Origin: Thermoplasmatota archaeon
GTDB lineage: Archaea > Thermoplasmatota > Penumbrarchaeia > Penumbrarchaeales > Penumbrarchaeaceae
Direction of reading: 5' to 3'
DNA: 18,931 bases
NCBI GenBank assembly: GCA_016929175.1
Contig: JAFGJI010000047.1
Coordinates: forward strand, 1 to 18,931
Shown here: one piece after another, positions 13,936-18,931 of the stretch
Layout: the number at the start of each line of letters is the position of its first letter
Numbering within the stretch: position 1 is the first letter of the stretch
Made by a program: the position numbers and the translations under genes
The notes under the pieces: generated by a model
What the model saw: only the letters and a program-made list of their open reading frames with translations
What the model was told of the DNA's origin: nothing
The model's database searches: none

Positions 13936-15183
13936 GTGTTGTTGATATTCGACCCCGGACATTATCCGCTGAGGTCATTTGTCCTGGTCGTTGCCATATC
14001 GTCCTCTATCGCACTTCTGGTGGTAATGTCCTCCCTGAGCGTGGGGGTGAGGGAGAGCTCCAGAGACGCCCTTGAGAACGTTGGTGCGGACATATACGTG
14101 GTTCCCGATTCGCTGAACCCACTTCTGCTTGACCTGCAGAGGTTCGATCATGGATGGGCGGTCATCAGGGAGATCGAGGGATCTCCGTACCCGCCTGACC
14201 ACCTTTCACCAAGGTTGAAGGACACGATCTTCTTCGGTATTGATGGGGAAAGAATCGGGGAAACGATCATACACGGCCTGATACCCGGCAATGAGTCATA
14301 CTTCCATCAGTTCAGCATCGTGGAAGGAAGCTGGTTCAAGGTTGAAAATGACCCTGTAAGAGAAAAATATCTCGCAGGCCTCGGGGTGGACAGTTCAACC
14401 TTCACATCGGAGGTGCTGATCTCCGAGGAATTCTCCAGGGACCACCGAATGGGACCGGGTGACATGCTCTCCCTGTCCTCGAGAATGAGTTCAAGCGAGA
14501 AAATGCTCTTCAATGTGAGGGGGATATATGTCGATACCCTTTCCCAGAGGTCCGTTTCTGTACTCATTCATCTCGGGGAGCTTCATTACATCCAAGGTTT
14601 GCTGGGCTCGGACCCCCTGACGGAGATCCTTGCCGCATATCCGGAGGGGACCGATCTCGAAGAGGTGGTCGAATGGTCGAACTCAACGCAGTTTCCTTTT
14701 GATGATATCGTGGATCTCTACACCAGGGAAGAGTTCCTGTCGGAGCTCTACAAGTTCACCGACGTTCTGAGCGGCTTCTCCGCCATCGTCATCTCGGTCA
14801 CCCTGTTCGTGTCTCTGATATTCACCGCAACGATCTTCATGATATCGACCAAGGAGAGAACGGTAGAAATTTCCATTCTGAGAGCGATAGGCTTCAGGCC
14901 GACCAAGGTGTTCCTCATGGTCATGAGGGATTCAATATTACTGTATCTGACCGGTGCTTTGGCCGGATTCATCCTTGGTATGTTGATGAACAGACTTCTC
15001 AATGTTCTCCTCAGAGGCCTTTTCGACGGACTTCCGACGACCTTCCAGCCTTTCAGACTCGACCTCTCTATAATACTCTGGACGCTGTTATCAGCATTTC
15101 TTCTATCACTGATATCAGGACTGCTTCCCGCCCTTGTATCCGCCAGGAGCCGACCCGTGAACGCACTCAGGAGGGAACTCTGA
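13936..15183 (+). CDS. ABC transporter permease, FtsX/MacB type (first of pair)
   Basis: 415 residues with the FtsX layout: one N-terminal helix (about 14-33), a large extracellular domain (35-270), then three helices (about 279-303, 330-352, 378-402). The cytosolic loop KERTVEISILRAIGFRPTK (about 306-324) is the family motif that contacts the ATPase. The extracellular domain has the MacB-like HLGELHYIQGLLG stretch, which its partner shares (HLGELQWATG). The start is uncertain between GTG 13936, TTG 13939 and TTG 13942. I prefer GTG 13936 because of the TATA spacing; AGAGGTG just before could alternatively be an SD, but too close to TTG 13942. The stop overlaps the next ATG by one base (TGATG). 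Substrate unknown; such systems often move lipids or peptides or act as mechanotransducers. Confidence 0.92.
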   Translation: MLLIFDPGHYPLRSFVLVVAISSSIALLVVMSSLSVGVRESSRDALENVGADIYVVPDSLNPLLLDLQRFDHGWAVIREIEGSPYPPDHLSPRLKDTIFFGIDGERIGETIIHGLIPGNESYFHQFSIVEGSWFKVENDPVREKYLAGLGVDSSTFTSEVLISEEFSRDHRMGPGDMLSLSSRMSSSEKMLFNVRGIYVDTLSQRSVSVLIHLGELHYIQGLLGSDPLTEILAAYPEGTDLEEVVEWSNSTQFPFDDIVDLYTREEFLSELYKFTDVLSGFSAIVISVTLFVSLIFTATIFMISTKERTVEISILRAIGFRPTKVFLMVMRDSILLYLTGALAGFILGMLMNRLLNVLLRGLFDGLPTTFQPFRLDLSIILWTLLSAFLLSLISGLLPALVSARSRPVNALRREL

Positions 15184-16505
15184 TGGCTTCGGGCAGACTT
15201 AGAAGAAAATGGGCTAGGAACATCCTGACCGTCCTTGCGATAGCGGTCTCCTTCTCCATGCTGCTGTCCCTTTCCTCCATCTCCCTCGGTCTGCACAGGG
15301 CATCCGAGGAAAGGCTTTCCGGATCGCCGCGCGATATTGTGATCTCATCACTCGGCCTTCAGCCGAGTATCGAGAACTCTCATGAGATAGCATCGGAACT
15401 GAAACAGGACCGCAACCTTTCCGCGGTGATGCCTGTATTGACAGTCCTGGGACGTCTCGCTCTCGATAAGGGCCATGAGGGCGACGTGGAGGTCGGGGAC
15501 AAAATATCACTGAAGGAAGGGATGGAGACCATGACGGTTGGCATGGTCGGGATAGTCCCAGACATGGCATTGGATTTCATGGAAAAGGAGAACGAACTTT
15601 TCATAAGATCGGACCTTCTGAGGTTCAACGGCTGGTTCTCCGAAGGGTCTGACCCTTTCCACGGATCCAACTACAGTGATAACTGGACCGGGGAGCTGAT
15701 CCTTGATGAGAACATCCTGGATGAGCACGGGCTCGATATCGGGGACAGAGTGTACCAGGTAAACGGGTCTGGACAGATCTGTGCGGAATATACCATCCGT
15801 GGCAGTATCGAGACGTCCCTCGTCGGGGCCGGCCTTACTGCAGAGTTGCTTGGAGGTATAGGAATGGTTCATCTCGGAGAGCTTCAATGGGCAACCGGGA
15901 ACCACAAAAAGGAGACACCCGAGGGTATGACCTCCGACCTCGCCAATGCGATATATTTGAACCTGGATGAAAGCCTTGCAACCACGGATGCAAAAAGGCG
16001 ATACTCGATGATGCTCGAATCCAGGTTTCCCGGTCTGGAGGTCACCTCCAAGGAATCACGCCTCTACCGCATTGATGAGGAGGTACTGATACTCGAGGTA
16101 TTTGCCGTGTCCGTTGCTGCGGCCACCATATCCATCGGTTTACTCTTTTTATCCTCGATAATGATCATCGATGTCGAAGACAGGAAAGCCGACATATCCA
16201 TCATGAGAGCTATCGGCATATCCAGGCGAACCATCTTCCTTCAGACAGTGAGGGACTCCCTTGTGCTCTCAAGTCTGGGGGCTGTAATAGGTCTGATACC
16301 GGGCTGGCAGGGTTCAAGCACGATCGATGCGTTCCTGAGGGAGCTTTACGGTCTTAATATAGCTTTTTCAAGTTTCGAACCACTGGTCTTCATGGGTAGT
16401 ATCATTTATCTTTTCGTTCTCGCATCGATCTTCTCACTGGTACCGGCCATATGGGCGACCACCATAATGCCGGGTTCCACCCTCAAGGACCTGAGGAACA
16501 GATAA
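15183..16505 (+). CDS. ABC transporter permease, FtsX/MacB type (second of pair)
   Basis: 440 residues, the same layout as its neighbour: N-terminal helix (about 14-34) after a basic start (GRLRRKWARN), an extracellular domain to about 300, and three C-terminal helices (about 301-328, 355-375, 400-425). The coupling loop is EDRKADISIMRAIGISRRT. Shared HLGEL and RAIG motifs suggest the two permeases arose by duplication, but the extracellular parts differ, so they likely form a heterodimer. A strong SD AGGAGGG (15169-15175) lies inside the end of the first permease gene, 7 bases before ATG, consistent with translational coupling. Confidence 0.93.
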   Translation: MASGRLRRKWARNILTVLAIAVSFSMLLSLSSISLGLHRASEERLSGSPRDIVISSLGLQPSIENSHEIASELKQDRNLSAVMPVLTVLGRLALDKGHEGDVEVGDKISLKEGMETMTVGMVGIVPDMALDFMEKENELFIRSDLLRFNGWFSEGSDPFHGSNYSDNWTGELILDENILDEHGLDIGDRVYQVNGSGQICAEYTIRGSIETSLVGAGLTAELLGGIGMVHLGELQWATGNHKKETPEGMTSDLANAIYLNLDESLATTDAKRRYSMMLESRFPGLEVTSKESRLYRIDEEVLILEVFAVSVAAATISIGLLFLSSIMIIDVEDRKADISIMRAIGISRRTIFLQTVRDSLVLSSLGAVIGLIPGWQGSSTIDAFLRELYGLNIAFSSFEPLVFMGSIIYLFVLASIFSLVPAIWATTIMPGSTLKDLRNR

Positions 16506-16512
16506 TATTATC
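16501..16512 (+). promoter_or_regulatory. Palindromic TATA-like site before the ABC ATPase gene
   Basis: GATAATATTATC is a perfect 12-base palindrome covering the stop codon of the second permease. As a TATA box (centre about 16507) it predicts a start near 16533, giving a leader of about 20 bases with SD GGGAGG before ATG 16554. A second AT-rich stretch (16529-16537) is too close to the ATG to serve this gene. An internal promoter that lets the ATPase be made alone is possible. Confidence 0.4.
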
Positions 16513-16553
16513 ACACAACATGGATTACGTATATATTCAGGGAGGCAACGATA

Positions 16554-17222
16554 ATGGATATCGAGCTCAGGGAGGTCTCGAGGCGATTTCGCATGGGGGA
16601 GACCTTCGTACACGCTCTGAGCGAGATCAATCTGGTCATCAAGGGAGGAGAGATGATGTCGGTCACTGGCCCCTCCGGGTCCGGAAAGACGACCCTCCTG
16701 AACATCATTGGTACACTGGACCGCCCCACGAGCGGTCGTCTGATCCTCGATGGAGAGAATGTAACCGATCTTTCCGAGGGCAGGTTGTCGAAGATCCGAT
16801 TGACCAGGTTCGGGTTCATCTTCCAGCAGTTCTACCTCCTGCCGACCCTGACAGCCTTTCAGAACGTTTACCTTCCGATAAGGGAGAACGGTGGATACGG
16901 TCCTTCGGGGAAGAAAAGGGCCAGAGAGCTTCTGGGGATCGTCGGCCTGTCACATCGCATGAAGCATCTTCCGTCACAGCTGTCAGGCGGCGAGCAGCAG
17001 AGGGTCGCCATCGCAAGGGCGCTTGCCAATGATCCCCCCACGATCCTTGCGGACGAGCCAACGGGGGAGCTGGATTCCGAGAACTCGAAGATCATCATAG
17101 ACACTCTGAGGGACCTCAATCGTGATACGGGCAAGACCGTCATCATGGTGACACATGACCCGGAGATCGCAAGAAGGTCCAAAAGGATCGTAAGGATGAA
17201 GGATGGGAAGATCCTCAAATGA
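16554..17222 (+). CDS. ABC transporter ATP-binding protein, LolD/MacB type
   Basis: 222 residues, the normal length of stand-alone LolD-type ATPases. All motifs are intact: Walker A GPSGSGKT (39-46), Q-loop FIFQQF (89-93), signature LSGGEQQR (143-150), Walker B ILADEPTGELD (164-174) and H-loop H201 in VTHD. It hydrolyses ATP on the cytosolic face and drives the two FtsX-type permeases upstream. SD GGGAGG (16540-16545) lies 8 bases before ATG. The 48-base gap from the second permease contains a palindromic TATA-like site. Confidence 0.97.
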   Translation: MDIELREVSRRFRMGETFVHALSEINLVIKGGEMMSVTGPSGSGKTTLLNIIGTLDRPTSGRLILDGENVTDLSEGRLSKIRLTRFGFIFQQFYLLPTLTAFQNVYLPIRENGGYGPSGKKRARELLGIVGLSHRMKHLPSQLSGGEQQRVAIARALANDPPTILADEPTGELDSENSKIIIDTLRDLNRDTGKTVIMVTHDPEIARRSKRIVRMKDGKILK

Positions 17223-17296
17223 CGCCCTTCGAAGACGGCCTGGTATCGTTGTCCCTTAGAAATGCTTAAATAACTTGGAGAATTAGTTCAGATACC

Positions 17297-17307
17297 TATT
17301 TATATTA
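17297..17307 (+). promoter_or_regulatory. TATA box for the FG-GAP protein gene
   Basis: TATTTATATTA within CTATTTATATTAACC predicts a start near 17330 and a leader of about 67 bases. A second, weaker box (CTTAAATAA, 17264-17272) lies further upstream. The 174-base gap to the ABC gene holds no coding frame. Confidence 0.55.
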
Positions 17308-17341
17308 ACCAGGTTTGGAAAAATATCTAGCTACCTAAGTC

Positions 17342-17356
17342 GATCGATGATCGATC
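17342..17356. promoter_or_regulatory. Palindrome GATCGAT-G-ATCGATC, candidate operator
   Basis: Seven-base arms around a single G, just downstream of the predicted transcription start of the FG-GAP gene. ATCGAT occurs twice, so it is both a direct and an inverted repeat. It could be a regulator site or a short RNA hairpin in the leader. The role is inferred from position only. Confidence 0.35.
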
Positions 17357-17396
17357 TAATAGCATGGTTTCGGACATCCTATAGGGGGTATGGTAT

Positions 17397-18931
17397 ATGA
17401 ACTTAAAAAAGAGATTAAAGGTATTTTCCAGAATAACATCTTTTTCGGTCCTGATGGCGCTTCTCATGATCTCTCCGATCCTGGGATCGAACTTCGGGAC
17501 AGATGGGGTGGAGCCCCTCGCGGCAGAACCCGGGGAAGATGCGGATCCATTCTTCGGAGAACTTCAACTTTCCCAGGGAGTGGAGCAGTATATAGGCGGA
17601 AGCGGGGAGGGCGATAACATGGGTTATTCCTTTGAAAAGGCCGATCTTAACAATGACGGCAGGGATGATGTCATACTCGGTGCGCCCTGTTACAACGAGT
17701 ACAGGGGTGCCGTGTTCGTGTTCATGGGCGGCAGCAAGGACCGCATCATGGATCTGGAACAGGCGGACATCATCATCGAACACGATGAGATCGAGGCATA
17801 CTTCGGCCTCAAGATAAAGACCGGCGATGTGAACAATGACGGGTATACGGATATCGTCGTATCTGGCTACCAGGATGGAGAATATGCCCCCCCGGAAGAG
17901 ATCAAAAGGACCTCCCGGGTGTTCCTCTTCCTGGGCAGCTCCGAATGGCCCCCGGAGATGACCACAGCCGATGCGGATTCGGTCTTCCTTGGCAGTTCCC
18001 CGAAACATTCCTTCGGATGGGGCCTCGAGGTCGGCGATATAGATCGGGATGATTTTGACGATATACTCATCACCGATATGGAGAGATGGGAATCCGGAGA
18101 GTCATCCGCGACCGGAAAGACCTATGAATTCTTCTCGCAACCCGATGCCGCCCTAGGAAAGGATTGTCAGGTCCATATAGGCCAGCCAACCACGAACCAG
18201 GGGACCTACACCTATCTGATGACAAACTACGGCACCACAACGTATGGTTACATCGAATACGACCTGTCCGAGATCAAGCCTAAGATCGAGGTACTGGATG
18301 CAACCCTTTCGTTCTATCATCAATATAATACGAATTCAGGAAAGATTGAGCTTCGCATCGTGGAGGAATACTGGGAAGAGATGAGGATGACCTGGAACAC
18401 TCAGGCGAAGGTCTCCAAGGACCAGGTTGCCCTGCAGACGCTGAATCCTCCAAGTAACTGGATGGATTTCAAGGATGAGAGGATCAACAGGATGATCGAA
18501 GGTTGGGTGAATGGGGACATCCCGAACTACGGCTTCAGGATCAGCGGCGAGAACGGTGAATTCAACAATGCCTATTTCCTTTCCAGCGATAACTCCGCCA
18601 ATCAACCCAAGATCTGGTTCACCTACCGCCAGAAGGCCTCCGGCGGATTGAACGGTACTGTCTACATGTTCGAAGGTGGTCAGACCCTTGAACCCGTGAG
18701 GAACGTTTCCATGGGTTTGTCGCCCCTGGGCTACGACAGAATCATCACCAACAAGGTGAACTCCACCGGTTTCGCCCAGTCGGACCTTGACCTCGGCGAT
18801 GTCAACGGCGATGGATACCTGGACATCCTCATCGGCTCGGGCGGCATGCAGATGGAGGGAGAAGGTTCAGGAGCAGTCCAGGTCGTATTTGGCGGGGATA
18901 ATATGCCAACGGATATCGATCTGGACATCTA
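17397..18931 (+). CDS. Secreted FG-GAP (integrin-like propeller) protein with inserted DNRLRE-like domain (3' partial)
   Basis: Open from ATG 17397 to the window edge (511 codons, no stop). SD-like GGGGGTA lies about 8 bases before ATG. Signal peptide: MNLKKRLKVF then a hydrophobic stretch to LG30. FG-GAP blades with calcium loops: DLNNDGRDD (83-91), DVNNDGYTD (144-152), DIDRDDFDD (214-222, degenerate) and DVNGDGYLD (468-476), each with a following GAVFVFMG-type strand. Residues about 241-410 instead resemble a DNRLRE/disaggregatase-type beta domain: YTYLMTNYG, YGYIEYDLSEI, VLDATLSFY, EEMRMTWNTQ, GFRISGENGE. The propeller resumes at GTVYMFEGG (420-428). So it is an extracellular, calcium-dependent binding protein, perhaps for carbohydrate or matrix. 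It follows the ABC genes but has its own promoter region. Confidence 0.9.
   Translation, partial: MNLKKRLKVFSRITSFSVLMALLMISPILGSNFGTDGVEPLAAEPGEDADPFFGELQLSQGVEQYIGGSGEGDNMGYSFEKADLNNDGRDDVILGAPCYNEYRGAVFVFMGGSKDRIMDLEQADIIIEHDEIEAYFGLKIKTGDVNNDGYTDIVVSGYQDGEYAPPEEIKRTSRVFLFLGSSEWPPEMTTADADSVFLGSSPKHSFGWGLEVGDIDRDDFDDILITDMERWESGESSATGKTYEFFSQPDAALGKDCQVHIGQPTTNQGTYTYLMTNYGTTTYGYIEYDLSEIKPKIEVLDATLSFYHQYNTNSGKIELRIVEEYWEEMRMTWNTQAKVSKDQVALQTLNPPSNWMDFKDERINRMIEGWVNGDIPNYGFRISGENGEFNNAYFLSSDNSANQPKIWFTYRQKASGGLNGTVYMFEGGQTLEPVRNVSMGLSPLGYDRIITNKVNSTGFAQSDLDLGDVNGDGYLDILIGSGGMQMEGEGSGAVQVVFGGDNMPTDIDLDI

Noticed and set aside
12944..13945. Plus-strand open frame of 333 codons overlapping the 8-helix protein gene in another frame
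   Set aside because: The in-frame protein has clean hydrophobic helices and an SD; the alternative is rich in R, H, P and D and crosses the terminator.
1..18931. CRISPR array, insertion sequence or prophage
   Set aside because: No regularly spaced repeats, transposase, integrase or terminal inverted repeats were seen.

Overview
The window looks archaeal. It has an Sm-like archaeal protein (LSm), AT-rich TATA-type boxes about 25 to 28 bases before several starts, genes that seem leaderless beside genes with clear Shine-Dalgarno (SD) sites, T-run terminators, heavy AGG/AGA and ATA codon use, and a MoxR/DUF58/DUF4129/DUF4350 cassette. A euryarchaeon-like lineage, perhaps Thermoplasmatota, is my inference; nothing here fixes the taxon. 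All genes share similar base and codon use, and I see no insertion sequence, integrase, tRNA, rRNA or CRISPR.

Left part (1-4104), housekeeping. A 5'-cut SGNH/GDSL hydrolase-like gene runs off the left edge. It holds the C-terminal half of one SGNH domain followed by the N-terminal half of another. It converges on an LSm RNA-binding protein gene (minus strand), which lies downstream of a cysteine-rich protein with DnaJ-type CxxCxGxG motifs and zinc ribbons. A 101-base divergent promoter region separates the latter from a DUF92/TMEM19 membrane protein, followed by a cofactor-independent phosphoglycerate mutase (GpmI type).

After a 348-base gene-less stretch comes a five-gene same-strand cassette (4453-13850): (A) a 1286-residue secreted, membrane-anchored protein with acidic calcium-type loops and a cytosolic DUF4129 domain; (B) a DUF4350 membrane protein interrupted by the same kind of acidic loops; a MoxR AAA+ ATPase with a Pro/Ala-rich tail; a DUF58 membrane-anchored, vWA-like protein; and an 8-helix membrane protein. 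A stem-loop followed by T8 and T6 runs ends the cassette. MoxR with DUF58 is a known chaperone pairing. Here it probably works at the membrane on the two surface proteins, whose extracellular parts share calcium-type loops and whose tails face the cytosol. The absence of a transglutaminase domain and the loops inserted in DUF4350 are the most unusual points.

Right part (13936-18931): two FtsX/MacB-type permeases and a LolD/MacB-type ATPase form one ABC transporter. Behind it, with its own promoter region, is a secreted FG-GAP beta-propeller protein with a DNRLRE-like domain inserted inside one blade. That gene runs off the right edge.
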